Source: Hyposmocoma kahamanoa
Lineage: Eukaryota > Arthropoda > Insecta > Lepidoptera > Cosmopterigidae
DNA length: 64,000 nucleotides
Reading direction: 5' to 3'
Assembly (NCBI RefSeq): GCF_003589595.1
Contig: NW_020654810.1
Coordinates: forward strand, 11,735,661-11,799,660
A program made the position numbers and the translations under genes. Under the pieces are notes generated by a model. The model ran no database searches. It worked only from the letters and a program-made list of their open reading frames with translations, and was not told where the DNA came from. How positions within the stretch are numbered: position 1 is the stretch's first letter; each line of letters begins with the position of its first letter. Below are positions 1 to 10,589 of this stretch, piece after piece.

Positions 1-209
1 CGAATTAAATGTAACTATAATGAGCTGTGACTAAGAGTACACGTGCGGGTCGTATTGACTAGGGCAATGCTCTATGCATCTTTGGCCGTGACCGTGGCTT
101 GCTTCCATCTTCATTGCGTATACTACATTCGTTAGTTCTAAAGCTTATGAATACATTAAATTAACCTTTATTATTTTCTTTTTATGATACCTTTTTATGA
201 GACAATTCT
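1..209. other. Unassigned AT-rich sequence
   Basis: No open frame, repeat family or RNA gene is recognised in the first 209 bases. Confidence 0.4.
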
Positions 210-371
210 TTTTATGGTGGTAAGCGACACGGCTGTCCATGAGTATACTCTGAGATATAAGTTTACAAGTACCTGTAATTTCACTAGCACCCCTAACTTT
301 CAATATCAGAACGCAGTGATGCTCACATTACTGCTTGGCGGCAGAAATAGGTAAGGCTTTCATAAGGAACT
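210..371 (-). mobile_element. SINE A copy 1 (partial)
   Basis: This fragment matches the SINE A family seen about 15 times in the window. The GGTAAGCGACAC box, the ACAAGT..CCTGTAATTTCAC box and the GGCGGCAGAAATAGGTAAGG box are present in order, but the palindromic core is missing. By the family's A-rich end (ATAAAAAAA in other copies) the element lies on the minus strand. It abuts SINE B on its right. Confidence 0.7.
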
Positions 372-832
372 CTCATCATCAACCTATTTATACGTCCCAC
401 TGCTGGGCACGGGTCTCCTCTCAGACAAGGGTTTAGGCCATGACCGCCTATGGGTTTGGGGATTTCCGGATTTCACACGTTTTTCTAGTGACGGGACGAA
501 CAAGTCGTGCGAATGATGGTAAGCTACACACCTGTCCGTAACAATTGCAGTGCCACTCAGAGCTTTAAATCATAAAGATCTGAGGGTCACTGGGCCCGTC
601 ACCCTGAGACATAAGTTGACAAGTCCCATGTGCCTGTAATTTCACCAAAAGAAGACCTTCTTTGACGTGCATGCAGGTTTCACCACGATCTTTTCCTTCA
701 CCGAAAAGCTCATGGTAAATTTCAAATTATATTTCGCACATAAAGTCCGAGAAACTCAGAGGTGCAAGCCCGGATTCGAACCCACGGCCTCTGCTTGAGG
801 GACGGTAGGTCAAACCATTAGGCTACCACAGC
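372..832 (-). mobile_element. tRNA-derived SINE B copy 1, interrupted
   Basis: Read on the minus strand this starts with a tRNA-like head (GTGGTAGCCTAATGG box A, GTGGGTTCGAATCC box B at about 770-785) and ends with CCCAGCAGTGGGACGTATA and TTGATGATGA. That layout is a widespread lepidopteran tRNA-derived SINE, transcribed by RNA polymerase III in its active form. The body is split at 481-646 by SINE A copy 2, so the SINE B parts are 372-480 and 647-832. Confidence 0.8.
481..646 (-). mobile_element. SINE A copy 2, nested in SINE B
   Basis: Begins with a T run followed by AGTGACGGGACGAACAAGTC and continues through the palindromic core to the CCTGTAATTTCACC box, where it stops. It is 5'-truncated relative to the family and sits inside SINE B, so it inserted later. 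Confidence 0.75.
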
Positions 833-1385
833 TTTCCACTGCTACTAGATTTGTAGCTATAAAAAAATATAGTTTATTAATTACGTAATACAATTAGTCT
901 ATCCTTTTAACCGTCATTCACATAATCAAAACTACTTATGTACAAGTAAATTCTGCCAGTTTGTCATGTTTTATGGTTTGTAATTACAGCATTTTATATT
1001 AGGAAATACTTTGTTTATAATAACAATAAGAACGGGTGTGCCATAGATGCGGTAAGGCGTCCCATTTTCCTACGTCAAAGGAACTCGCAACCGCAATAAG
1101 ACATCTAACATAAACGCAAAATATTAAATTCCTTCTTAGAGCAGTTGCACTGGACTATAAAACTGAAGAAATTACTTATACGCCTTACAATTTAAGCTTT
1201 ATATGAAAGACATCAATCATCTTTCGCGTTTCCACTTTCCTCTGGAAATATTTTCGTTTTGTGATCGTAAACTAAATTGAATGTAAGTGTGAGCGAAGTA
1301 AAATGGGTAGTTAGAATTAAATGCGTCTTATCAAAGACGTCTGATCACAGTCTAATACGGATAACTAGCCTGAAGTAGAGCTTTG
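833..1385. other. Unassigned AT-rich sequence
   Basis: No coding frame with recognisable similarity and no repeat family is seen here. Confidence 0.4.
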
Positions 1386-1388
1386 TAA

Positions 1389-1992
1389 AGGCCCATTTAG
1401 ATGGAAAGAGTTTATCGCACGCTTCGTGACGAAAAATCGTACGCGATTATCGCAAGCAATAATCGTCATAAGATTATCGTATCAATTGTTTACATTCAGG
1501 CAAGAACTCAAATCTCGCCTACGATTATGTCATATGAGATTCGCAAGCAACTTAATCGCCTCCTCGACTGGATATACCAAAATTACGCAAAAAATAATTT
1601 AAATTTGGTTGGTTAAAAACTGCTAACAATATTAAGTTCATTGCACGGTATAGAAATATTTTTTTTATACATTTTTTTTAAATTTTGTAACATTTCTTAA
1701 CCCAAAATTTATTTTCGTTCTCATTTTATTAATTCCTGTCTTAGAAAAGCAGTGATAATCAAAACACCCTCGCGCACTGCACTCATGTTAGCGATTGGCT
1801 GGCACAAAAACTCGAACCACGATTTTTGCTTTCAAGTTCTGTTTACACGGAGACGTTCAATATTCAAAGGCAAGGCGATTATCGCTCACGTGGAAGGTCG
1901 ATAATCGCGTATGTTTAGACGAGGAAAGTTTTTTATATTCTTTCGATAATCGTATCTTCGAGACGAGAAACTCTCTCCATCTAAATGGGCCT
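1389..1992. mobile_element. 604-bp MITE, PIF/Harbinger-like, TAA target duplication
   Basis: The two ends are inverted repeats: the left starts AGGCCCATTTAGATGG and the right ends CCATCTAAATGGGCCT, and the match extends to about 28 bp with two mismatches. TAA lies on both sides (1386-1388 and 1993-1995), the 3-bp TWA-type duplication known for PIF/Harbinger elements. No transposase is inside, only two short open frames with no known similarity, so it is non-autonomous. Short GATTATCG/CGATAATC motifs recur in both subterminal regions (about 1444-1483 and 1876-1955). Confidence 0.75.
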
Positions 1993-1995
1993 TAA

Positions 1996-4649
1996 GGCTT
2001 TACGTTTAGCCGTTTGTCTTCAATTCCCTAAAATAGTCTTTTGTGGAATAGTTCAGACTGTAACCACGCGTGTATGTGTTTTGTATTAGTTTATTTAAAT
2101 AAATAACGTTTAACCTTCAGCTTTTGCAAATCTATGTGGCGTGTCAACGCACGAAATGGCGTCCCGCGACAATTTCTATTCGCAAGGGAAATCAGAATGT
2201 TCTCTCTCCACTTACCTCATCTAATTTGGGCAGTTCGATGGCTGGGAACAAGGTCGTCGCAACCTTCGGGAGATTAGATAACGATCTGGGTGGTCGCTTC
2301 CGAGGATTATCTACGATTTAAGTAGTTTGTTATTGCCCATATCCATTAGAGTAGGATTTCTCAAACTTATAGCCCTACACGTACCCTTATCAAATTTCTT
2401 AGACGACAACTAACCCTTTACAAAAAAGTCATGAAAGAAAATAAAATATTTTTATTTCATGAACTAAAACTCATTTGACTATTTTCACGCAATATGTTGG
2501 TAATTAATGTGATGAGTAAATGAGTAATGATGAATAATTTTCATAACTTTCAATCTTAATTCTGATCATCAAGCGATTTCTATATTTCGGTTCTATTGTG
2601 ACCGTGTGAAAACCCATTTTCACATAGGTAATTTGTCACCAAGGGCAAAAGGAAATTTGCCGCTTTCGGTGAGAATTCATGAGTCTTCCTGTCTTGCTGT
2701 CCAAAAATCAATTATGGACATCTTGGCACGAACCCCTACGATTAATTAGCGAAACCCTCAAGGCTTCGCGTACCCCACTTTGAGTAACCCTGCATTAGCT
2801 GATAGTGATCGGTCTGAATGTATTATCTGAAGAGGACAAAGCTTTAACTGTTTTTTAATACACGACATGAAAAACGGATTATATTCTGAAGGAATCTAGA
2901 CGGAGATTACACGAAATACCTATGTATTCATCCTTGCAGTGCATATTTTAACTAAATTAAAAAATAAAGCTGCACTTTTTCCACGTTACAACAACATTAA
3001 GGGAATCTGTTTAAACAAAATGTTCATCCATCCAATTCAATTACGAAGGAAAACAGTAGCAATGGCGAAGCGAAAGTTCTACTTTCTTATTCAAATAACC
3101 CTTTTGCAGCGGAGGAACAAAGACGGGTATTCATTAAAATAATCCACTGCAACTTGTGCTTCTGAAGGTTACAATAACTTGGCTACGACGAAATACGTAG
3201 TTTCCTTTCTCGGTAGAGATGGGTTTATCCTTAGCTTCTTAGAAATTGTATTATCAATGTACGGAATGAGATTTTCAAGGTTCAGCGCAAAGAATACTAC
3301 AAGACTTTCTTTGTTCGTTTTTGAATTTCGACTTTATGGTAAAACCCTCAATTGTCAACAACTCTGCTTCTGTTTTGCTTTTAACCATTTTAACAATCGT
3401 TGATAATCAACTGTATATAAGTGTCATGATTAACTATTAATACAATATAGTACCATTTACACAGTTGTTTATGTAGGTACTATTCTTGTACTTGTGTGTG
3501 AGCAATAAAGTGTTTATCTATCTATCTATAGTACCATTTAGTATTTCTGTAAATAAAAATATTCACTTATGCGTCGAAGCATGTCTGTTACCCAGTAAAA
3601 CAAACACTACTTAAATATTTATCATCATGTTTTTCATAATTTATTACACTTTACATGTAAGTTATCGTAGTACTAAAGCTTTCCTACGCTTGGCCAGACG
3701 AGCGCTCTCACAGAAAATTATGTCCCTTCCTCAAGTCTCATTTTCCCAGTCATTGAGCTATGTACTATAAATTAGCGCCGTAACATCACGAGTTTCGTCA
3801 GTAATTTTGTATTAGTTTTACAAAAAGTGCTTCAGTTTCAGCTCTCATTTAGTCTGACAGAGACTGAGTTTAAAACTAAGTTCCTGGACAAACTTGTTAA
3901 CTGTAGTGGACCGTGAACTTCGGGTCATGGTGGAAAACTGAGAAACTTTAATAAATATTGTCTGGAGTTAGTTACTAAAGAAAAGATGGAAATAAAACCG
4001 TAGTGTGCATTACACATGTACGATTTAAAAAATATTCAAAATAACAGAAAACTTAAATATCCTTGTCATATGAGTTATTTTTGTTTGCTTAGGCACCTAT
4101 TTGTCATCATGGTATCATAACTAACTACTAAATTTGATTTCGGCCAAATCATTTCATCTGAGAAAGCGATTATCCTGCAGCTGTATGTTATGCGAGATGT
4201 AGGTCGCAAGACGAAAATTATGAATATCATCCCCAAGCCTTTTCGCGTTAGGGATATTGCTTTCCTCGGAATGTTTTCAACGTACGTATGATAATACCAA
4301 GTGCTACGTAACTTAGAAGACATGTCGGCGTATAACTTAGATAAATATACCGTCAACATTGAGCAACTTGCGCTGTTAGACTGTATTGTTCGCTGTATAA
4401 TGTAGAAAGTGACGGTTTATCAAAAGTTTTGTAGTTTCTCAAGCAGACGTTTAAAGTAAATTGAAATTTTTTTAACTTAAGTCATAATTTTAAAATTTCT
4501 TCGCTGAAGGAAAAATCGTCGCCTTAGTTTCTGAAACTCGTATTTAAGATAAAAAAAGCACAAATTTACTGAAATGCAAAAAATGGATTGTAAATACAAA
4601 TTTTGCAAGCTGATTTCACATCACATTTCATTCATGTTCACACACTGGT
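1996..4649. other. Unassigned 2.6-kb stretch with a short TCTA repeat
   Basis: No recognisable gene. A less AT-rich block at about 2130-2320 has an open frame but no known similarity. At 3430-3530 a stretch ends AGCAATAAAGTG followed by TATC/TCTA units, which looks like a LINE 3' tail running into a microsatellite. The rest is AT-rich with nothing seen. Confidence 0.4.
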
Positions 4650-4995
4650 TTTTTACATATTCTTAAAGTAATGTTTTTTATTTTTATTTATATATTCAAT
4701 TATTCTTTGTGAAATTACTTCACTAATTTGTTATAATTATTAATACAAAGATTATTATATATATTTATTATATAGATATAATTATTAATATAAAGAGAAC
4801 ACTCAGAAAAAAATCCTTCGATCTGGAAGGATTCGAATCGACATTTTCTGGCAAACCGTGGCAGACCCTATGCCAACTAAGCCACGGAATGGACCAGCGC
4901 ATCTCACGAATTTTTCTATGTGGTTGTTTGTCGGATCTTTGCATTTGATTTTCTACGACTTTTTAGCCGTAGCGCCATCTATGAGAAATCTATGA
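4650..4995 (-). mobile_element. SINE C copy 1
   Basis: On the minus strand it reads, in order: a leader with GATGGCGCTACGGC, then TTCGTGAGATGCGCTGGTCC, a tRNA-like part (TTAGTTGGCATAGG and a degenerate box B at about 4830-4845), then a 3' tail with ATTAATAATTATAACAAATTAG and TTGAATATATA. An AT-rich insertion (about 4750-4790) expands the tail. Shares its layout with copies at 5545, 9940, 20207 and 31905. Confidence 0.7.
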
Positions 4996-5544
4996 AAGAA
5001 TGTCGTCACACAGTTAGATACCTTTGTCACGGTGTGACCTCCTTACACCGTCATCTCACCTCTTTGTATCGCCTCTCTCCGCTTGTATCTTATCATTTTT
5101 TTATTTTACTTGTATTTAAATTTTAAATTTGAATTGTTCCATCTTCCTTCACTTTCTCATTTTGTTTTCGTACCACGGTCACTCCCAGCTCGACCGCCAC
5201 AACAGTCAGAGCTGTTAATAAGCTAATCATGTGTAATAATTTATAAGTCTACACCCTTCATGTACTATTTCTGTAATTCAGTTTCTCGGCCCATTTAGGG
5301 GTAAGTGCCTTAATAATAAAGTGTAGGAAGTGTTTTATACTGTTATACCTGTTTTTTTATATATTTATTTACCTTTATATTGTTACAGCCTTTCTTTAAA
5401 CTTTACTTCTTTAATAAATTTTGTGGACCGGAAGTTTCCCATTTCATTGCCGTGAACCTGTTCACGGCTAGTTAGGGTTACAACCCTTTCACCTTTAAAG
5501 CTACCAGGCCTGGCTAGAGATGTAGCTATTCACTGTATTAAAAC
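4996..5544. other. Unassigned sequence between two SINE C copies
   Basis: An open frame of 68 codons starts inside SINE C and has no known similarity. Nothing else is recognised. Confidence 0.35.
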
Positions 5545-5735
5545 TTTTATTGAATTAATATTCAATTATTCTTTATGGAATTACATCAATAATTTGTTAT
5601 AATTATTAATACAAAGATCGGACACTTAGAAAAAAAATCCTTTGATCCGGCCGCATTCGAACCGACGGTTTCTAGCAACCCGTGGCAGATGCTATGCCAA
5701 CAAAGGCAACAAAAAGTTTTTTTCTATATTGTTTG
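5545..5735 (-). mobile_element. SINE C copy 2, lacking the leader
   Basis: The tRNA-like part with box B (GGTTCGAATGCGGCCGGATC on the minus strand) and the 3' tail (ATTAATAATTATAACAAATT) are present. The GATGGCGCTA leader is absent. Confidence 0.65.
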
Positions 5736-6829
5736 TGTCTGATGTCTATTATTGTGCCTTATATAGAAAATAAAGTAAAATAAATATGCTTTAAACGTAT
5801 TCTTATGTGTTGTTATGACACAAATTGACGTATAAGGCAGATTTGACTGAATTTGTTACTTTACCAACGAGCACTGTAAAATTGTATATAAATGAATTAT
5901 ATGATAATATCATATCATATTATGATATATGATAATCATCATTAAATATAAAATATACTGACTAGTTCAAAACCACAGATGAGCACTATCACTTGGATTG
6001 AAATCTCTGAAGTTAAATGGAAGTTAACTTGTTCCAACTTCTAGTAATTAAGAAAGTACGCCACTGCGGAATGTAAATGTCTTTGCAAGCACGTATAAAA
6101 CCGAGATAGTTCCAGGGATTATACGTGATTTCATTAAAGATTAAGAAGTTTTTAGAATTTTATTTTATAATAATTACTAGAGTTGTTTGACGTTCCAAGT
6201 GTCAAGTTGTAAAAGAATTACAAGTGGAGGAGGTATCACTGTGTCACACTAGTGTGGAAAACAGTTTTATTACTCACCGTCACATCATTAGTAGGGCATG
6301 TAGTGAAACTTATACAGCGTACAATCTTAGGACGATTCAATGATAAAGTATAATAAGTAACCTGGCTGCTGGAATTAAAACTCATTATCGGTAATATTGG
6401 TTAAGTGTAGGTTTTATTTGCACATAATTAATTTCTTCTTTTGTATATTTAAAACAAAATACTTTACCAGTCAAACAAAAAGCTAAAAAAAGAATTCAAC
6501 GAGCTTCAATAACCACAAAAAATCATTACACTAAAAAGTGAAAAATAACAAAATATCGATTTAATCGAAATGACAACAATGCACGTAACACTTTTTATTT
6601 ATTTTTGTCTTATTTCGTTTTGTACACAGTACCTATTATAATTACTTTTTATTCAATCTATCTACGTTTATGGTTCATTTGTATAATTACAACGTGACAA
6701 TTCTTGTCCAAACGTATTACCTATAAATATAACAAAATATTATTATTGGTATGCGCTAGCTACTGATAAATTTGAAGTTTTACTTTACCACTAAATAAAT
6801 TATTGATACTTAAATATTTACAATATCTA
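5736..6829. other. Unassigned AT-rich sequence
   Basis: Very AT-rich, with an imperfect ATATGATAATATCAT palindrome cluster at about 5897-5937. No gene or repeat family recognised. Confidence 0.4.
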
Positions 6830-7027
6830 ATCAGCTATTTTAGGAGTTGGTGGCAGCCAGCCAAAAGAGAATTATCAAAACCGGTTCACAATTGACTGAG
6901 AAACAGGTGTCGCACATTGTATATCTCATTGTACCTACATGCCTATAAAATTTGAGGATTTCCCTCGACTTCTATGGGATTTCCTCATCATGCTCTGTCT
7001 TAGTGCCAATAGGAGCACCTCGAGAGT

Positions 7028-7333
7028 TTTTTTCATAATATCAAGTGACGGAGCGAACACGTCGTGCGCCTGATGGTAAGCTACACGCCTGTCCGTAACA
7101 GTTGCAGTGCCACTCAGAGCTTTAAATCGCAAAGATCTGAGTGGTACTGCCACTGCGCCCGTCACCCTGAAACATAAGTTGACAAGTCCCATGTGCCTGT
7201 AATTTCACCAGCACCCTTACCCTTCAAAACCGGAACACAGTAATGATGACATTACTGCTCGGCGGCAGAAATAGGTAAGGTGGCAGTACTTCCCTGGACG
7301 AACTCTTTCACAAGGAGCCCTACTGTTACTAAA
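7028..7333 (-). mobile_element. SINE A copy 3 (full length)
   Basis: Complete family layout read on the plus strand: T run with CATAATATCAAGTGACGG, CGTGCGCCTGATGGTAAGC, palindromic core (CAGTGCCACTCAGAG .. ATCTGAGTGGTACTGCC), CCTGTAATTTCACC, GGCGGCAGAAATAGGTAAGG, and the terminal CTACTGTTACTAAA. It interrupts tandem repeat J. Confidence 0.85.
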
Positions 7334-7611
7334 GTGCATCCTTTTAAACAAAATCTTAAATCGATCCACAATTGATAGAAAAATCGATGGATACACTGTA
7401 CATGCCTATAAAATTTGAGGATTTCCTTCGATTTTCATGGGATCCCTCATAAGATTCTGATTTGGAGACAATGGGACCACATCGAGAGTAACCCTTTCAA
7501 ACAAAAAAAGAATTTTCAAAATCTGTCTACAGTTGACGGAGAAATCAGTGAACATACATACAGCCGAACATACGTTCGTACGTTTTTTATGCATGCTGTA
7601 TGTATAAAAAG

Positions 7612-7637
7612 AGGAGCAGGTTATATAACCTGCTCCT
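7612..7637. repeat. Perfect 26-bp palindrome at the end of repeat J
   Basis: AGGAGCAGGTTA is followed by TA and its exact complement, flanked by A and T runs. In a bacterium this would look like a terminator; here it lies in the tail of a eukaryotic repeat. Confidence 0.8.
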
Positions 7638-7884
7638 TTTTTTGAAGTCGATAAAAAAGTGTATTTTATTGTAAATCCATTTTTTTAATGCATCGTGATT
7701 TTTTCATTTATGACTCATATTATTAACAACTATTATTTTTTATAATTCATAATTAAGAAAAAGGTTGGTTTTAACTCAATTTAAAACACGCTTAAAGTTC
7801 TCAAACTACACACAAACCACCTAAAATACTCAATCAGACGGTAAAAACACACATACCACTCAATTCAAAATGTCCGATACCTAA

Positions 7885-8050
7885 TGAAATGAAACTATTT
7901 TTCCGGATTTAAATCGCGTGTATTTGTTTGTTCAAACAAACCAAACAGGGTTTGTTTAAACAATTGTTTGAAACAAATATACGCGATTTAAATCTGGAAA
8001 AATAGTTTCATTTCCTATGTGTAACAATCGCGAAAACCTAAGAACTCGAT
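7885..8050 (+). mobile_element. Foldback element E copy 1, internally deleted
   Basis: Left arm starts GAAATGAAACTATTTTTCCG and continues ATTTAAATCGCGTGTATTTG. The right arm is its near-perfect inverse, ending AATAGTTTCATTTCCT at about 8017. The one-sided tail TGTGTAACAATCGCGAAAAC plus CTAAGAACTCGAT follows. The middle (the GTCCCATGGTCACGG region of longer copies) is lost. Confidence 0.8.
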
Positions 8051-9109
8051 GGGTCCGATAATGAGTTTTAATTCCAGCCAAGTACCTACGCTTTGTCGTT
8101 GTTCTAAAATAGTGTGCTATAAAGTTTCACATGATATAGAAATAGTGTGTCCATGAGTCATATTACATAATAGTTTGTAAAGACGTCATTGAGAGTAAAA
8201 AATCCAGACATTCACACTACACTAATGTTACAGAGACTGCCCTGCTGCGGCTGCTGAGAGAGATTTTTAATCACATTTTGGTCCCACATAAAGGATTTCA
8301 GTGCATGTAAAATAAAAGATTGAGGTTAGTAACATGCCCTGAGAGACCTTGTATGCGTTGGACTATGTTGGAATGAAAAAATCTTGTACTCGGTTTTCTT
8401 TCTTATATTTAGTTTACCATAAGTAGTGAGTTTGTTTACGTAATATCCTAATTTCCGAACCCGGTTGAAGCTAATAAATGATTATTCCAAGAAATATTTT
8501 TCATCACCGATAAACCGACGAAAATAAGCCAAGTATAACCTAATGGGAATTAGGTAATTACTTCAATTTCTAAGGAAAAAGTCTCATTGAGGTTAGGAGA
8601 GGTTAGGAGGAGAGCTTAAGTATTAAACGATGATATAAAATATGCATAAAATACAAAAGCAATAGAAACATGTCAGCCATTTTCCTTAAAGAAATAAAAA
8701 GCCTTATGAATTTAAAGGTGAACGACCTCAGCGTAATAAGTATTGTAACGCGTCATACCAATGCAGTTTTGAATTTATTCTTAGAAATGAGAAATAGATC
8801 TGTGAGTCACGCGTCTTCAGCCAAAGACTTCGAAACGCAGGCGCATGCAATGGCGCGACGTGTTATTTTAGACGTAAAATACGAGTAGATAGATGTGTAT
8901 CTGAATATATAATATGCAAAAACAAATTTTGTGTTTCCGACTGTGTTTCCAAGCAGATAAAACCCGAATATCTTCAAAGTGCCGTTGAATAGGCATCTTC
9001 TGGACGAGCTCGATCCATTGTAGATCCCGTCTTAGTTCCAGGGCGGCAAGGCAGGGCAGGTCAAGAGCAAGTGCAAGAGCAAGAGCATTTACTTAGTAAA
9101 AATTGTGTG
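8051..9109. other. Unassigned sequence
   Basis: An open frame at 8670-8888 (72 codons) has no known similarity and no flanking gene signals. A purine-rich AGAGCAAGTGCAAGAGCAAG stretch lies at about 9063-9085. Nothing else seen. Confidence 0.35.
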
Positions 9110-9265
9110 TACTTTGCTACTAGTATTGTATTTAACTATTATTATTTTATTTGATTATTGTATTATTGTTTTATAAAATTATTACTAACATAGTTGTAAG
9201 GTTTTCTTGTAATGTTCTAACACCATGGACCCATGTAGTCTTTAATAAACAATTTTGAATTTGAA
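9110..9265 (+). mobile_element. LINE 3' end (untranslated tail)
   Basis: The segment ends CATGGACCCATGTAGTC, TTTAATAAACAATTTTGAAT and a short TTTGAAT repeat. This is the form of a jockey/CR1-type LINE 3' tail, with a polyadenylation-like AATAAA and a short terminal repeat. No coding part remains upstream. Confidence 0.5.
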
Positions 9266-9723
9266 TGACTAGTTCCATAATTCTTTGCTAAATGACGTCA
9301 CTGTCACAATTATCAGTGTATAGCATTCAAAATATTGCGCCTTTATTAGAAGTTAGACATAGTTAATCGACTTATTGCCATAATTTTATGGAAAATACCC
9401 ACATATTGATAATGTTGAAAGAAAAATTAACGAATCAAAATTACAAATCAATATTTTTATGTAACGTTATGGTAGTATCTTTACAAATAAACAAATCGAA
9501 TTCCAATGCCCACCCCGAGAATTGGGAATAGCGTGAGTTAGGCAACATTTCCATTGGATTCGAATTATAACGGATGTCCGATTCGGAGCTATGTTCAACG
9601 ACGCGAGAGGTCGACCAGTGGACCGTGAATGTTACTTGGATATAGTGACAAATCCACTCTGTTGACATTTGAATTCTATCGGAAAATGCGATTTAAATAC
9701 TTTTTACTAATGTGTTTTTACAA
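9266..9723. other. Unassigned sequence
   Basis: Nothing recognised beyond a short minus-strand open frame (9441-9668) without known similarity. Confidence 0.35.
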
Positions 9724-9897
9724 ATGTGTCGCGGGTGCCATGGACATACACATAGACATCCTCAAATTACACCCAAACTCTCGAGAGAAATAAATGTAGG
9801 CGATACAAATATTTCTCCCGGCCTGGGAATCGGACCTGGGACTTCTGCGTGGCAGTCCGGCATGGTAACCGTTCGGCCACGGAAGCAGTTAATTAGG
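9724..9897 (-). mobile_element. tRNA-derived SINE D copy 1
   Basis: On the minus strand the head reads GTGGCCGAACGGTTACCATG (box A type) and later GGTCCGATTCCCAGG (box B), followed by GGGAGAAATATTTGTATCG and a body ending GGCACCCGCGACAC. The terminal GCGGGGCTATGAGTGTG part seen in copies 2 and 3 is missing. Confidence 0.75.
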
Positions 9898-9939
9898 TGT
9901 AGGTAAGAAAATAGGTAGGTAGAAATTTCATGGATTTCT

Positions 9940-10205
9940 CACAGATGGCGCTATGGCAAAGAGTCGTTAAAAAACAAAAACCCTTCTTTTTGTTACAAAC
10001 ATAGAAAAATTCGTAAGATCTACCGGTTCCTTCCGTAGCTAAGTTGGAAGAGCGTCAACCACGATATGCTGAAAGCGCTGGTTCGAGTCCAGCCGGACCG
10101 AAGTAATTTTTCTTTGTATTAATAATTATAACAAACTAGTGGAGTAATTTCACAAAAAATAATTGAATATCATGGTAGTAAAACATTCAATAACTTAATA
10201 TTACC
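9940..10205 (+). mobile_element. SINE C copy 3 (near complete)
   Basis: Leader CACAGATGGCGCTATGGC, then AAATTCGTAAGATCTACCGG, a tRNA-like part (TAGCTAAGTTGGAAGAGCG and box B GGTTCGAGTCC), and the tail TAATAATTATAACAAACTAG and TTGAATATCATGG. Family-diagnostic copy. Confidence 0.75.
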
Positions 10206-10367
10206 CATTAAATTTGTTTAAACGCGTTTATTCCCGTTTTCAAATGTTAGTATTTGTAATTGACAAGGCGAAAGGTTTTTTTAAGTGTATTTATGTATGT
10301 CCAATCATGAATGAATTATATCATATGTACCTAAAGTAAATTAAACGATTACATATTGTGACACCGA

Positions 10368-10401
10368 TATATATGTACGAAATGTGGCTCTGTATATCAG
10401 T
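10368..10401 (+). promoter_or_regulatory. Candidate TATA plus initiator core promoter of the THAP gene
   Basis: TATATAT at 10368-10374 lies 31 bp upstream of the A of an arthropod-type initiator TCAGT (10397-10401, A at 10399). That is the canonical spacing. Start of the THAP frame follows about 190 bp downstream across a stretch less AT-rich than its surroundings. The assignment is an inference from motif and spacing. Confidence 0.4.
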
Positions 10402-10589
10402 CTGACAAATTATTTGTCGACCCTGTCATAGCGGCGTTAGCAATTTGAACGTCAGTCATTGACTTCCAATTATATGGACGTCGGGTCCGCGCTAAAAAGT
10501 GTCCGAACTTAAAGGGCGTTAAAATCGTATACAGAGCGTCATTCACGCTTTAGTATTCGTTTATTCGACTGACAGCGCGCTTGTCGATG

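Larger units (their letters stand above)
6830..7665 (+). repeat. Tandem repeat J, about 161-bp period, split by SINE A
   Basis: Three units share CATGCCTATAAAATTTGAGG, a TATGGGATTTCCTCAT-like segment, CCTCGAGAGT and a CACAATTGAC box. That box falls at about 6887, 7367 and 7528. The last two are 161 bp apart; the first two are 480 bp apart, which becomes about 161 when the inserted SINE A (7028-7333) is removed. The 3' end (CATACATACAGCC, then CTGCTCCTTTTTTTGAAGTC) resembles the tail of a common lepidopteran repeat, so J may be a retroelement 3' region. Confidence 0.65.

Noticed and set aside
770..832. tRNA-like sequence with a good box B
   Set aside because: It is the head of SINE B; the acceptor stem does not pair and the SINE body and tail follow.
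7605..7645. Rho-independent terminator
   Set aside because: Hairpin plus T run, but the sequence is eukaryotic and the pattern is the end of repeat J.
6830..7665. CRISPR or satellite array
   Set aside because: Only about three 161-bp units without unique spacers; a local tandem duplication of a retroelement-like tail.
9995..10085. Possible tRNA gene with GGTTCGAGTCC
   Set aside because: The same unit with the same flanks occurs in several SINE C copies, and the acceptor arms do not match.
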